Source of the DNA: Saccharopolyspora sp. SCSIO 74807
GTDB taxonomy: Bacteria; Actinomycetota; Actinomycetes; Mycobacteriales; Pseudonocardiaceae
Assembly: GCF_037023755.1 (NCBI RefSeq)
Contig: NZ_CP146100.1
Coordinates: 2,792,501 to 2,856,500, forward strand
DNA: 64,000 nt
Direction: 5' to 3'
In this document: positions 46,514 through 56,073 of the stretch, one piece after another
How positions within the stretch are numbered: position 1 is the stretch's first letter
How the letters are laid out: the number at the start of each line of letters is the position of its first letter
Position numbers and translations under genes: made by a program
The notes under the pieces: generated by a model
What the model saw: the letters and a program-made list of their open reading frames with translations, nothing else
The model's database searches: none
What the model was told of the DNA's origin: nothing

Positions 46514-47431
46514 ATGCAGCAAGCGATCCTCGATCGCATCGACCCGGTGGCCGAGGACGTCGCCGCGCTCGTCCTGCGCGGTGCGAGCGCCCCGTTGGCG
46601 CCCTGGGAGCCGGGAGCGCACATCGATCTGGCGTTGCCGAACTGGCTGACCCGGCAGTACTCGCTCTGCGGTGATCCCGCCGACCGGGAGCACTACCGCA
46701 TCGCGGTCCGGCACGACCGGCTCAGCCGAGGCGGTTCGGAGTACGTGCACCGGTTCCTCCGGCAGGGCCGCACGCTGGACATTTCGTTGCCGCGCAACCA
46801 TTTTCCGCTCCGGGACGCGCCGGAGCACCTGTTCGTCGCGGGCGGGATCGGGATCACGCCGATCCTGCCGATGCTGCGGGCGGCCGTGGCGGCGGGGTCC
46901 TCGGCGACGCTGGTCTACGTGGGACGGTCGGTGGCGGCCATGCCGTTCGCCGACGAACTTCGCCGCGACCACGGCGATCGGGTGCGCATCGTCGCCACGG
47001 AAGATCAGTGCCGACCCGATTTCGCGGCGCTGGCCGGGGAACTCGGTCCGCGTGCGCTGATCTACTGCTGCGGACCCACGTCGATGATCGCTGCTGCCGA
47101 GGCCGCGTTTCCCGCGCAGCGGTTGCACGCGGAACGTTTCCGGCCGGTGGCCAAGACCTTCCCGCCGAACACCGCGTTCGAGGTGGCGTGCGCCCGCTCC
47201 GGGCGAACCGTCGAGGTCGCGGCGGACGAGACGTTGCTGGACGCGCTGAACCACTCCGGGCATCCCGTGGCGTCCGGTTGCCGCGAAGGCGTCTGCGGCA
47301 GTTGCGAACTCACCGTCGTCGAAGGCGAGCCCGAGCACCGGGACGACATCGGCGCCGAGCAGGGGCGGATTTTCGCCTGCGTGTCCCGCGCGGTCGCCGC
47401 GGCTGGTGGTGGACCTGTGATCAGCCGGTGA
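46514..47431 (+). CDS. Phthalate-dioxygenase-reductase-type flavoprotein with 2Fe-2S domain
   Basis: A 305-residue reductase. The N-terminal FAD/FMN domain has TRQYSLCGDP; the NAD domain has FVAGGIGITPILPML and the YCCGP signature; the C-terminal plant-type ferredoxin has C-x4-C-x2-C in SGCREGVCGSCEL and the last Cys in FACVSRA. It passes electrons from NADH to an oxygenase or to the FMN protein encoded upstream. GAGGA lies before the ATG at 46514. No Rieske oxygenase is nearby. Its end overlaps the convergent SMP-30-like gene by 11 nt. Confidence 0.88.
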   Translation: MQQAILDRIDPVAEDVAALVLRGASAPLAPWEPGAHIDLALPNWLTRQYSLCGDPADREHYRIAVRHDRLSRGGSEYVHRFLRQGRTLDISLPRNHFPLRDAPEHLFVAGGIGITPILPMLRAAVAAGSSATLVYVGRSVAAMPFADELRRDHGDRVRIVATEDQCRPDFAALAGELGPRALIYCCGPTSMIAAAEAAFPAQRLHAERFRPVAKTFPPNTAFEVACARSGRTVEVAADETLLDALNHSGHPVASGCREGVCGSCELTVVEGEPEHRDDIGAEQGRIFACVSRAVAAAGGGPVISR

Positions 47432-48263
47432 AGGAGTACGAGCGCAGCCCGTTGCCCACGCCCGGCACGACCAGCACGGCGCCGTCGGCTTCGCCGGGGG
47501 AGGCGAGTCCTTCGCGGGCGGTCGTGACGTACAGGTCGGTCAGGTCCGCGCCGCCTAAGCAGCAGCTGGTCGGGCGCTGCGCGGGTAGCTGGATCGTGCG
47601 GTCGAGCTCGCCGCTGGGCGCGTACCGCCGAACCTCACCGCGGTCCCGCACGGTGATCCAGAGGCAGCCGTCCGCGTCGGTGCACAACCCGCCCGGTTCG
47701 CCGTCGATCGCCAGCAGCGGGCGGCGGCCGCCCGCCTCGCCGGACTGCGCGTCGAAACCGAGCACGTCCACCCGGTGCGTCGCGCTGTCGACGAAGTAGA
47801 GCCGGGTGTCGTCCGGGCTGAACGCCAAGCCGTTGCCCGCGGCCACACCGCGCAGCACGACGTGGGCGGCGCCACGCGCGTCGACCCGCACCAGCCAGCC
47901 GTCGCCGCCGTGCTGTTCGGGGACCGTGTTCGCCCACAGCCGCCCGCGCGTGTCGATGGTGCTCTCCCCGGCGCGCACGCCTTCCCGAGCCCAGAAGGTG
48001 AGCCAGGTGCGGCTCTTGCCGTCCGCATCGAACAGCGCGATGCCCTCGTCGAAGTGCAGCAGCAGCCCGCCGCGCGTCCGCGGTTTGGCCGCGCTGATCT
48101 GCTGGGGGACGTCCATGGCGTGATCGGTGTCGTCCGGCGCGTAGCGATGCGCGGAGTGCGCGCGCAGGTCGGTCCACAGCAGGGTGTCGGTGCCGACGTC
48201 CCAGGTGGGGCTCAGGCCGACGGAAGCGTTCGCGCGCACCGCGAACTCGGCTCGCGCGGTCAT
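47421..48263 (-). CDS. SMP-30/gluconolactonase-like protein
   Basis: A 280-residue beta-propeller with GNGLAFSPDDTRLYFVDS, which contains the metal Asn, and GGLCTDADGCLWITV with a later Asp region. The first metal ligand of the family, Glu in an EGPxW motif, is replaced here by LSPTW, so lactonase activity may be weak or different. ATG 48263 has AGGAGG 5 nt upstream. The substrate would be a sugar lactone or related compound. It is not in an operon. Confidence 0.85.
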   Translation of the reverse strand: MTARAEFAVRANASVGLSPTWDVGTDTLLWTDLRAHSAHRYAPDDTDHAMDVPQQISAAKPRTRGGLLLHFDEGIALFDADGKSRTWLTFWAREGVRAGESTIDTRGRLWANTVPEQHGGDGWLVRVDARGAAHVVLRGVAAGNGLAFSPDDTRLYFVDSATHRVDVLGFDAQSGEAGGRRPLLAIDGEPGGLCTDADGCLWITVRDRGEVRRYAPSGELDRTIQLPAQRPTSCCLGGADLTDLYVTTAREGLASPGEADGAVLVVPGVGNGLRSYSFTG

Positions 48264-48360
48264 CGCCACCTCCTGCGAACGGCTTCCGGTCGCCGGGAGC
48301 TTAACGTTCGCCGCTGTCGACCCGGGGTCGTACCCGAGTCATCCGGGTAATCTCGGAAGG

Positions 48361-48990
48361 GTGACGAACCAGCCGGCACGGCAACGGCCCCGGGTGCTGC
48401 CGCAGCAGCCGCTGCGCGCGGCGGTCCAGATGGCTTTCCTGATCGCGGTGCTCTACGCGGTCGAGTTCGCGGACCAGCTGACCCCGGCCACCAGCCTCGA
48501 CGACAACGGCATCGTGCCTCGCGCGGTCGACGGCCTGGACGGGATCGTGTGGGCGCCGCTGCTGCACGCGGGCTGGGCGCACCTCATCTCGAACACGCTG
48601 CCGCTGCTGGTGCTGGGCTGGCTGGTGCTGGCCAACGGTGCACGCCAGTTCATCGCGGTCACCGCCACGGTGTGGATCGTCGGCGGCCTCGGCACCTGGC
48701 TGATCGGGGCGCCGCCCACGCACGTCGGCGCCTCCGGCGTCGCCTTCGGGTGGATGGTGTTCCTGCTGGTCCGCGGCTTCTTCCTGGGCAGCGTCGGGCA
48801 GATCCTGGTGGCCGCGGTGCTGTTCTTCTACTGGGGCGGCATGTTGTGGGGCGTGCTGCCCGGCCAGCCCGGCATCTCCTGGGAGGGCCACCTGTGCGGC
48901 GCGCTCGGCGGGCTGCTCGCGGCGTGGCTGGTGTCCCGCAACACTCGTCGTCCGGACAAGCCCGCCTCGCCTGGCACACTGTCCGCGTGA
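48361..48990 (+). CDS. Rhomboid-family intramembrane serine protease
   Basis: A 209-residue membrane protein with about six hydrophobic helices. Catalytic Ser 125 is in GASG and His 177 in [25 protein letters not shown] is the conserved early loop. It cleaves transmembrane substrates. GTG 48361 is the start. It corresponds to Rv1337 and is followed by murI with a stop/start overlap, as in mycobacteria. Confidence 0.9.
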   Translation: MTNQPARQRPRVLPQQPLRAAVQMAFLIAVLYAVEFADQLTPATSLDDNGIVPRAVDGLDGIVWAPLLHAGWAHLISNTLPLLVLGWLVLANGARQFIAVTATVWIVGGLGTWLIGAPPTHVGASGVAFGWMVFLLVRGFFLGSVGQILVAAVLFFYWGGMLWGVLPGQPGISWEGHLCGALGGLLAAWLVSRNTRRPDKPASPGTLSA

Positions 48991-49799
48991 GCAACGCGCC
49001 GATCGGGATCTTCGACTCCGGCGCGGGCGGGCTTACCGTCGCCCGCGCGGTCATGGACCAGCTTCCCGGCGAATCCGTGCGCTACGTCGGTGACACCGCG
49101 AACGCCCCCTACGGCCCGAAGCCGCTGGCCGACATCCGCGCCCGCACCCTCGCGATCACCGACGCGCTGGTGGCGGACGGCGTGAAGGCACTCGTGATCG
49201 CCTGCAACACGGCCTCGTCGGCCTGCCTGCGCGACGCCCGCGAGCGCTACGACATCCCGGTCGTGGAAGTCGTGCTGCCCGCGGTCCGCCGCGCGGTGGC
49301 CACCACCCGCAACAACCGGGTCGGTGTGATCGGCACCCAGGCCACGATCCGCTCGCGCGCCTACGAGGACGCCTTCACCGCCGCCCCGCAAGTGCGGTTG
49401 AGCACCGCCGCCTGCCCCCGGTTCGCCGAGTTCGTCGACCGCGGCATCACCAGCGGACGCCAGGTCCTCGGCCTCGCGCAGGGCTACCTGGACCCGTTGC
49501 AGCAGGACGACGTGGACACGCTGGTGCTCGGCTGCACGCACTACCCGCTGCTGACCGGCGTGCTGCAGCTGGCGATGGGCGAGCAGGTCACGCTGGTCTC
49601 CAGCGCGGAAGAGACCGCCAAGGACGTGGTGCGGGTGCTCACCGAGAACGACCTGCTCAGCACGGCCGGCGATGCCGAGCACGAGTTCCTGGCCACCGGC
49701 GAGCCGGACCGGTTCGCCAAGCTGGCCCGCCGCTTTCTGGGGCCGATGTCGGCGACCGGGTCCGTGCGGTCGTTCGCCATGTCAGGCTCGGTCTCGTGA
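48987..49799 (+). CDS. murI: Glutamate racemase
   Basis: A 270-residue racemase. [13 protein letters not shown] opens the protein; Cys 73 (IACNTAS) and Cys 182 (GCTHYPLL) are the two catalytic cysteines. It makes D-glutamate for peptidoglycan. GTG 48987 overlaps the rhomboid stop, and the stop overlaps the next start, so the operon rhomboid-murI-MBL is translationally coupled. Confidence 0.96.
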   Translation: MSNAPIGIFDSGAGGLTVARAVMDQLPGESVRYVGDTANAPYGPKPLADIRARTLAITDALVADGVKALVIACNTASSACLRDARERYDIPVVEVVLPAVRRAVATTRNNRVGVIGTQATIRSRAYEDAFTAAPQVRLSTAACPRFAEFVDRGITSGRQVLGLAQGYLDPLQQDDVDTLVLGCTHYPLLTGVLQLAMGEQVTLVSSAEETAKDVVRVLTENDLLSTAGDAEHEFLATGEPDRFAKLARRFLGPMSATGSVRSFAMSGSVS

Positions 49800-50563
49800 A
49801 GCTGACGATTCTCGGGTGCTCCGGCAGCCTCCCGCGGCCGGATTCGCCCGCCTCCGGTTACCTCGTCGAGTCCGCCGGTTCGCGGATCGTGCTCGACCTG
49901 GGCAGCGGCAGCATCGGCACGCTGCAACGCTTCGCCGACCCGTTCGCGCTGGACGGCCTGTTCCTGACGCACCTGCATCCGGACCACTGCGCGGATTTCG
50001 GCGGGTTGACGGTGCTGCGGCGCTACCACCCGGATCCGCCGTTCGATGCGAGGGAGCACCGGCTGCCGGTGTTCGGGCCGCCGGAGGCCGCGGACCGGCT
50101 GGCCCGGCTGTACGCGCCGAGCTCCGCGGAGCTCGGCGACACCGACCTGTCCGACGTGTTCGAGTTCGGCGGTGTGGACGAGCCGATGCGTGCCGGCGCG
50201 TTCGAGGTCACCGCGCTGCCGATGGATCACCTGTGCCCGTCCTGGGGTTTCCGGGTGCGGAGCGAGGACCGGGTGCTCGCCTACACCGGCGACACCGGCC
50301 CGTGCGCGGAGCTGGGCGAGCTGGCCCGCGACGCGGACGTGCTGCTGGCGGAGGCGTCCTGGCCGGACGCGCCGGACCGCCCGGACGGCGTGCACCTGTC
50401 CGGCGCGCAGGCGGGCCGGGTCGCGAAGCAGGCCGGGGTGCGCAAGCTGCTGCTGACCCACCTGCAGCCGTGGACCGACGCGGGGGAGATCCTGCGGGAA
50501 GCGACCGCGGAGTTCGACGGTCCGGTCGAGGTGGTCGAGGCCGCCCGCAGCTACCAGGTGTGA
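49796..50563 (+). CDS. Metallo-beta-lactamase fold phosphodiesterase (Rv1339-like)
   Basis: A 255-residue MBL protein with the HxHxDH metal motif at His 59, His 61, Asp 63 and His 64 ([10 protein letters not shown]), then GDTGP and THLQPW. Its M. tuberculosis counterpart Rv1339 is reported as an atypical cyclic AMP phosphodiesterase. GTG 49796 overlaps the murI stop by 4 nt. In M. tuberculosis rph follows directly; here an Imm1 gene is inserted between them. Confidence 0.9.
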   Translation: MKLTILGCSGSLPRPDSPASGYLVESAGSRIVLDLGSGSIGTLQRFADPFALDGLFLTHLHPDHCADFGGLTVLRRYHPDPPFDAREHRLPVFGPPEAADRLARLYAPSSAELGDTDLSDVFEFGGVDEPMRAGAFEVTALPMDHLCPSWGFRVRSEDRVLAYTGDTGPCAELGELARDADVLLAEASWPDAPDRPDGVHLSGAQAGRVAKQAGVRKLLLTHLQPWTDAGEILREATAEFDGPVEVVEAARSYQV

Positions 50564-50657
50564 GCGCGTCCCGGCCGGCTCGTAGCCGTGCAACCGCTCG
50601 CCCGGGCGACCGTCGACACGAGCAGCATCTGCGCGGGATGAGTCCTTGGAGGAACTA

Positions 50658-51077
50658 ATGACGATCACGGCGGTCTGGCCGATCGCGTCGAAGACCGACG
50701 CGAACGCCGGTGACGGGCTCACCATCACCGAGCCCGGCGAGGTCGACGAGCTGATCCGCCGCCTGTCCGAGCCGAACGCGGGCCCGGCCTCGATCTGGCA
50801 CGAGCACCGCGAACTGGCCGACGAGAGCACCGGGATGCTCGACCACGACGTCATCGCGGCGGTGGATGGCGGCTACGGCTACCTGAGCCACTTCGACGTC
50901 GATCACGACTTCGCGGTGCTCGAGGGCGACCCGGAATCCCCTGGCTTGACCAGCGAGGACATCGAGTTCCCCGCGGGCAGCGGAGTCGCGGTGGGCGTGC
51001 TGGCCGCGGCGCTGAAGGACTTCCTGGAGACCGCGTCGCGGCCGAAGGTCGTGGACTGGCGCACCGTCGACTGGTAG
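50658..51077 (+). CDS. Imm1-family immunity protein
   Basis: A 139-residue acidic protein with the Imm1 features [25 protein letters not shown] and the [21 protein letters not shown]-terminal helix. Imm1 proteins neutralise secreted nuclease or deaminase toxins. GGAGGAAC precedes the ATG. No toxin gene lies in the window, and the gene sits in a housekeeping operon, so it may be an orphan protecting against rivals or may have been recruited to another role. Confidence 0.82.
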   Translation: MTITAVWPIASKTDANAGDGLTITEPGEVDELIRRLSEPNAGPASIWHEHRELADESTGMLDHDVIAAVDGGYGYLSHFDVDHDFAVLEGDPESPGLTSEDIEFPAGSGVAVGVLAAALKDFLETASRPKVVDWRTVDW

Positions 51078-51120
51078 GGGCGTGACCACCGGCCGCGCGT
51101 GTCCTCTTAGGGTGGGGATC

Positions 51121-51876
51121 GTGGCTAGAGCGGACGGGCGGAGCGACGACGCGCTCCGAGAGGTGCAGATCACCCGCGGCTACCAGATTTGGCCCGCCGG
51201 GTCTGTGCTGGTGGAGTTCGGGCGGACCCGCGTGCTGTGCGCGGCGAGCGTGCAGGAGGGCGTGCCGCGCTGGCGCAGCGGTTCCGGCCTGGGTTGGGTG
51301 ACCGCGGAATACGCGATGCTGCCGTCCGCGACGAACACCCGCGGCCAGCGCGAGTCGGTGAAGGGCCGCATCGGCGGCCGCACGCACGAGATCAGCCGCC
51401 TGGTCGGGCGCTCGCTGCGCGCCTGCATCGACATGGCCGCGCTGGGCGAGAACACGATCGCGCTGGACTGCGACGTGATCCAGGCCGACGGCGGCACCCG
51501 CACGGCCGCGATCACCGGCGCTTACGTGGCGCTGGCGGACGCGATCACCTGGCTGAGCTCGGCGCGCAGGCTCTCCGACCCGAAGCCGCTGTCGTGCTCG
51601 ATCGCGGCGGTCAGCGTCGGCGTGGTGGACGGCCGGGTGCGGCTGGACCTGCCGTACGAGGAGGACTCGCGCGCCGAGGTGGACATGAACGTGGTCGCCA
51701 CCGACCACGGCACCCTGGTCGAGGTGCAGGGCACCGGTGAGGGCGCCACGTTCACCCGGTCCACGATGGACACGATGATCGACTACGCGCTGCACGGCTG
51801 CGGCGAGCTGGCCCGCAAGCAGGCCGAGGCGCTGGCCGCGCCGTACCCCGGCGAACTGCCCGGGAGCTCCCGGTGA
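51121..51876 (+). CDS. rph: Ribonuclease PH
   Basis: A 251-residue phosphorolytic 3'-5' exoribonuclease. Key segments are [14 protein letters not shown], the [13 protein letters not shown] phosphate-binding stretch and [20 protein letters not shown], partly quoted as [18 protein letters not shown]. It trims tRNA 3' ends. GTG 51121 is the chosen start. The stop overlaps rdgB (GTGA). It matches Rv1340. Confidence 0.95.
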   Translation: MARADGRSDDALREVQITRGYQIWPAGSVLVEFGRTRVLCAASVQEGVPRWRSGSGLGWVTAEYAMLPSATNTRGQRESVKGRIGGRTHEISRLVGRSLRACIDMAALGENTIALDCDVIQADGGTRTAAITGAYVALADAITWLSSARRLSDPKPLSCSIAAVSVGVVDGRVRLDLPYEEDSRAEVDMNVVATDHGTLVEVQGTGEGATFTRSTMDTMIDYALHGCGELARKQAEALAAPYPGELPGSSR

Positions 51877-52487
51877 GCCGCGTCCTGCTGGCCACCCGCA
51901 ACGCGAAGAAGCTGGTGGAGCTGCGGCGGATCCTGGAAGCCGCCGGTGTCACCGGCATCGAGGTCGTCGGCCTGGACGCGGTTCCGGAGTTCCCGGAAGC
52001 CCCCGAGACGGGCGCGACCTTCGAGGCGAACGCGCTCGCGAAGGCAGCGGACGCGGCCCGCGCCACCGGCCTGCCCGCGGTGGCCGACGACTCCGGCCTG
52101 GAAGTGGACGCGCTGAACCGGATGCCCGGCGTGCTCTCCGCCCGCTGGTCCGGCGGGCACGGCGACGACCAGGCCAACCTGGACCTGCTGCTCGGCCAGA
52201 TCCACGACGTGCCGGACGAGCGCCGCGGTGCCGCTTTCGTGTCCGCCTGCGCGCTGGTGCGGGCGGACGGCACCGAGACCGTCGTGCGCGGCGAGTGGCC
52301 CGGCACGATCATCCGCGAGGAGCGCGGCACGAACGGCTTCGGCTACGACCCGATCTTCGTGCCGGAAGGCGAGACGCGGACGTCTGCGGAGCTTTCCGCG
52401 GAGGAGAAGGACGCGGATTCGCATCGGGGGCGGGCGCTGCAAAAGCTGGTGCCGCACCTGCGGGAGATCGCCGGTCAGATCGGGTAG
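51873..52487 (+). CDS. rdgB: dITP/XTP pyrophosphatase (non-canonical purine NTPase)
   Basis: A 204-residue Ham1/RdgB enzyme: [12 protein letters not shown] substrate loop, [11 protein letters not shown] with catalytic acids, and [16 protein letters not shown]. It removes inosine and xanthosine triphosphates from the nucleotide pool. GTG overlaps the rph stop. It matches Rv1341 and ends the syntenic block. Confidence 0.95.
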   Translation: MSRVLLATRNAKKLVELRRILEAAGVTGIEVVGLDAVPEFPEAPETGATFEANALAKAADAARATGLPAVADDSGLEVDALNRMPGVLSARWSGGHGDDQANLDLLLGQIHDVPDERRGAAFVSACALVRADGTETVVRGEWPGTIIREERGTNGFGYDPIFVPEGETRTSAELSAEEKDADSHRGRALQKLVPHLREIAGQIG

Positions 52488-52617
52488 CGGCAGCGGAGGC
52501 AGCCGGGGCGTGTGCTGGGGGCCCGCCGACTCTCCGGCCAGAGCCGTCGTCCAGTTCCGAAACCAGCGCAGGCCGCTTGCAGATCCCCGCGTGAGCTGCG
52601 GTGCAAACCCGTTCTGT

Positions 52618-53328
52618 TCACATGCGGTCACGCGCGTCGCGCACGCGCTCTGACATCCATTCGATCCCCGCCGGACCCTGTCCGGTGGCGTGCAGATCGA
52701 TCGGGCTTCCGGCGGCTTTCGCGGCTTTTGCGATCTCTTGCATCGCTTCCCAGGGACGCCAGCCGAAGGATTTGGTTTTGCAGGTCCGTCCGCCTCGCGA
52801 GGTTTCGATCCGCACCTGCCCGGGGTGCAGTCGTCGCAGCAGGAACCTCACGAACTTCAACAAGGGGAATTCGTTCGGTGAATGGTCGTAGGTGTCCGTG
52901 CGGACGCGGGTCGAGCGGAAACGTGCGCGCGACCGGTGCCGTGCGATGCGCAATTCGGTTATATCGCCCAGCGGCAACACCCGGGTCCGGAACAACGTCC
53001 GCACGAGCAGGTCGTTCGAGGTCAAGGTGACCCGTCGCCGGAAAGCCGCCGCGATGCAGCAGGCGGTGATCGCCGCCAGGACGACGTCCGCAACGACCCA
53101 AAAGCCGGTTCCCTTGGGGCGGTGGACCGCAGCACCGAGAGTGAGCCAGCAGGAGAAAAGCAGGAACAAGAACACGAAAACGGCGGCGAGCAACGGAACG
53201 AACCGGCCCTTTTTCCACACGCGGTCCACCTGTCCGGCGGACTGAAATGCTGAAGGCGGTGGCAGCCCCCGGTCCGTGCTCTGGGCAGGTGATGTGCAAA
53301 CCTCTTGCGGCCGGTGGTGCTCGTTCAT
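52618..53328 (-). CDS. Membrane protein with PH-like domain
   Basis: A 236-residue protein with two hydrophobic helices (VPLLAAVFVFLFLLFSCWLT and WVVADVVLAAITACCIAAAF) followed by a RRRVTLTSNDLLVRTLF strand pattern like bacterial PH domains. The N-terminus is hydrophilic. ATG 53328 has no clear ribosome site, so the start is uncertain and the mRNA may be leaderless. Base composition is lower in GC than the neighbours. It is on the same strand as the zinc-ribbon and SPFH genes. Confidence 0.7.
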   Translation of the reverse strand: MNEHHRPQEVCTSPAQSTDRGLPPPSAFQSAGQVDRVWKKGRFVPLLAAVFVFLFLLFSCWLTLGAAVHRPKGTGFWVVADVVLAAITACCIAAAFRRRVTLTSNDLLVRTLFRTRVLPLGDITELRIARHRSRARFRSTRVRTDTYDHSPNEFPLLKFVRFLLRRLHPGQVRIETSRGGRTCKTKSFGWRPWEAMQEIAKAAKAAGSPIDLHATGQGPAGIEWMSERVRDARDRM

Positions 53329-53404
53329 GTCGCGGACGTTAGCAGATCTTGCCTGCAAACCGAGTGGTTCGGTAGTTCAATTCGAATTCCGGTGGGCGAG
53401 CTCC

Positions 53405-54523
53405 TCAGTGGTGCTTCGTCGTCTTGGACCCGCCGGTGTGGTGGCCGTTGAAGTACAGGACCGCCAGGGCCGCCACGACGATCACCGCGAGCAGGATCGC
53501 GAGCGTGACCTTCACCTTGCTCCACGGGCGTTCGCCCTGGACCTCGCCGGTCCGGCCATTGACCAGAAGCTGCCAGCTGCGGCCCGCGTACATGTACGTC
53601 GCGACCCAGACCGGCAGCAACATCAGCTTGAAGGTGATGTTGCTGAAGTCGGTGTCGACCCGCTCGACCCGCTGCTCGTCACCACCGATGTCCCGTCGGC
53701 ACTCCTCGTGGATCTCCCGCGACATCCGCGACTTGGCCTCGTCGAGGCCGCTCTCGGGTTCCACGTCGTACCGCAGCGCGTGGTAACCGGCGAGGTACTG
53801 GGGCTGGTAGGGCCCGGCCTCGGGCAGCGGCCACGGGCCCAGCGCGTCCACCCGGTTGACCGGTAGCACGGTGCTGGCCGGCACGAGGACGTCGTCGAAC
53901 CCGCTGGAGACCTCACCCCGCACGTGGTGCCAGCGCGTCCGGCGGACCCGTTTCGTCCGCCCTTCGCCGTCGGTCTCCGTCACCCAGTAATGCCGCCCTT
54001 GCTGACCGCTGTAGGCCGAGAACGCCTCCGCGTCGAACGTCCAATGTGGCACGTAGGTGCCCTTGGTCGACTCCGCCGCGGCCACCTTCTTGAACGCCGA
54101 CGGCGCGAACCACCGCGACGACACCCACTTGCCCAGCGCCTCCCGGATGCCGTTGTGGTCGACCTCGAACGGCAGCACGCCCTCCGGGATGATCTGACCG
54201 GTCGCGGCCGCGTCCATCACCAGCGGTGAGCCGCAGAACTGGCACAACCCCGCGGTTTCGGTCGTCTCCGTGCTCGCCGCGCAGCGCTGGCAGACCAATG
54301 TGTACGGCGCGAGCTGCCCGACCGGCTTGCGGGCCAGCACGTCCAGGTCCTCGATCGCGATCTCCCGGACCTGCCTGCTGCTGGCCGTGATCTCCTGACG
54401 GAAACCGCAGTACGGGCACTGCAGCACGTTCGTGCCGGGCGCGAACTCCACGCGGGCGCCGCAGCCGCCACAGGGATAGGTGGCGGCTGACGCGGTTCGC
54501 CCGTCGCCGTACGGATCTGACAT
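53405..54523 (-). CDS. Zinc-ribbon membrane protein, YdjG/TFIIB-like
   Basis: A 372-residue protein with two zinc ribbons: CGGCG and CPYCG near residues 18-39, then CQRCA and CQFCG near 78-97. A soluble domain follows, and one transmembrane helix is near the C-terminus (LAILLAVIVVAALAVLYF) with a His-rich tail. It resembles B. subtilis YdjG, which works with YdjH and the SPFH protein YdjI to recruit PspA to membranes. The SPFH gene lies just upstream. Confidence 0.8.
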   Translation of the reverse strand: MSDPYGDGRTASAATYPCGGCGARVEFAPGTNVLQCPYCGFRQEITASSRQVREIAIEDLDVLARKPVGQLAPYTLVCQRCAASTETTETAGLCQFCGSPLVMDAAATGQIIPEGVLPFEVDHNGIREALGKWVSSRWFAPSAFKKVAAAESTKGTYVPHWTFDAEAFSAYSGQQGRHYWVTETDGEGRTKRVRRTRWHHVRGEVSSGFDDVLVPASTVLPVNRVDALGPWPLPEAGPYQPQYLAGYHALRYDVEPESGLDEAKSRMSREIHEECRRDIGGDEQRVERVDTDFSNITFKLMLLPVWVATYMYAGRSWQLLVNGRTGEVQGERPWSKVKVTLAILLAVIVVAALAVLYFNGHHTGGSKTTKHH

Positions 54524-54643
54524 CAGGTTTTCCTTCGGAAGTAGCGGAAATCAGGTCCAGTCGGTGCCTTCCGGCGCAGGTGTCCCGGCACAACCGGATC
54601 AGTTCCCGGGTTGCGGGGCCCCGCGCTCAGGTCCGGAAGGGAC

Positions 54644-55828
54644 TCAGGACTGCGGCGGCAATGGCGGCGGCGCCTGGCCGAACAGGGGACTCAGCTCCGG
54701 CACTTGGCCTGCGGGTGCCCATTGCGACATGCCTTGTTTCCACGCAAGGGTTTCCGCGGTGAGGGCGCTGTTGGAAACCTGCTGGGCGAGGGCGGCGAAG
54801 TCGAACGGCCCGAGCTGCTGACCGTTCACACCGAGGTACCACTGGTCCTGCTGCGGCAGCGGCGGAGGTCCGGCCTGCGGCGGCTGCTGCGCGGGAGCGG
54901 GAGGTTGTTGCCCGTACTGCGGGGGCTGTCCGGCGGGCTGATGCGGCGCCTGCAGGCCGTTCTGCACCGGTTGCTGCTGGTACGCGGCTGCCGCGGTCTG
55001 CTGCCCGAACGCCACGCCCATGCCGATGCCCATTCCCTCGCCGGCGCCGCCCTGGTTGGACGCGGCCTGCTCGATGGCGTTGGCGGCCTGGAACTGCGTG
55101 TACTGGTTGAGATCGCCCGCGATGCCCATCCGGGTGCGTTTGTCGATCATCTCCTCGACCTCGGGCGGCACCGAGATGTTCTCGATGACGAACCGCGAGA
55201 TCTCCACGCCCAGCGTGCGAAGCTCCAGGTTCAGCGCGGTGGCGATCCGGTCGCCGAGCTGGGACTGCTGGGTGACCAGGTCGAGCATCGGCACACCGGA
55301 GGACGCCAGCGCCGGTCCGAGCTTTCCGACGATCATCTGGCGGAGGTGTTCGGACACCTCGTCGGTGCGGAACGCCGGGTCCGTGCCGACGAGTTCGCGC
55401 AGCAGCGCGACGGGCTCGATCACCCGGAGCGCGTATCCGCCGAACGCGCGCAGCCGGACCATGCCGAACTCCGGATCGCGCACGACGACCGGGTTCTGCG
55501 TACCCCACTTCAGGTCGGAGAACTGCCGGGTGTTGACGAAGTACACCTCGGCCTTGAACGGCGAGTTGAAGCCGTACTTCCAGCCCTTGAGCGTGGACAG
55601 GACGGGCATGTTCTGCGTCTGCAGCGTGTACATGCCGGGCGGGAAGGGGTCTGCGACCTGGCCCTCGTTGACGAAGACGGCGGCCTGGGATTCACGTACG
55701 GTGAGCTTGGCGCCCATCTTGATCTCGTTGTCGTGGCGGGGGAATCGCCAGACGATGGTGTCCCTGCTGTCGTCGGTCCATTCGATGGTGTCGATGAACT
55801 CGCCGCGGACCTTGTCGAATAAACCCAC
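54644..55828 (-). CDS. SPFH-domain (YdjI/virion-core-like) protein with C-terminal GYF-like domain
   Basis: A 394-residue protein. The N-terminal half is an SPFH domain (ESQAAVFVNEGQVADPFPPGMYTL, partly quoted as ESQAAVFVNEGQVADPF), then a region with helical repeats, a Gln/Pro-rich linker and a C-terminal DQWYLGVNGQQLGPFDFAAL domain of the GYF_2 type. It probably builds membrane-associated assemblies. GTG 55828 has AGGGG 5 nt upstream. The linker and C-terminal domain may bind partners. No pspA gene lies nearby. Confidence 0.85.
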   Translation of the reverse strand: MGLFDKVRGEFIDTIEWTDDSRDTIVWRFPRHDNEIKMGAKLTVRESQAAVFVNEGQVADPFPPGMYTLQTQNMPVLSTLKGWKYGFNSPFKAEVYFVNTRQFSDLKWGTQNPVVVRDPEFGMVRLRAFGGYALRVIEPVALLRELVGTDPAFRTDEVSEHLRQMIVGKLGPALASSGVPMLDLVTQQSQLGDRIATALNLELRTLGVEISRFVIENISVPPEVEEMIDKRTRMGIAGDLNQYTQFQAANAIEQAASNQGGAGEGMGIGMGVAFGQQTAAAAYQQQPVQNGLQAPHQPAGQPPQYGQQPPAPAQQPPQAGPPPLPQQDQWYLGVNGQQLGPFDFAALAQQVSNSALTAETLAWKQGMSQWAPAGQVPELSPLFGQAPPPLPPQS

Positions 55829-56073
55829 CGAAACCCCTGCAAACTTGCCGCCGCTACGTCGGCGCGACCGTAGCAAAGCGATCACCAGGGCAACCGCGGT
55901 CGCTCCGGTGGAATTCGGCGATCAGCACCCCCGGCGTCCGGTTTCAGCCCGCCCGACCGGTTCCGGATCCCGCCGTCCGGGAGACTGCTCTTCCGCTCGG
56001 CGAGGGACGTTCGGGGTGTGACGGCGATCGCCCCGGTGGGGTGTACCGCCATCCGGGCGGTTAGGTTCCGCGA

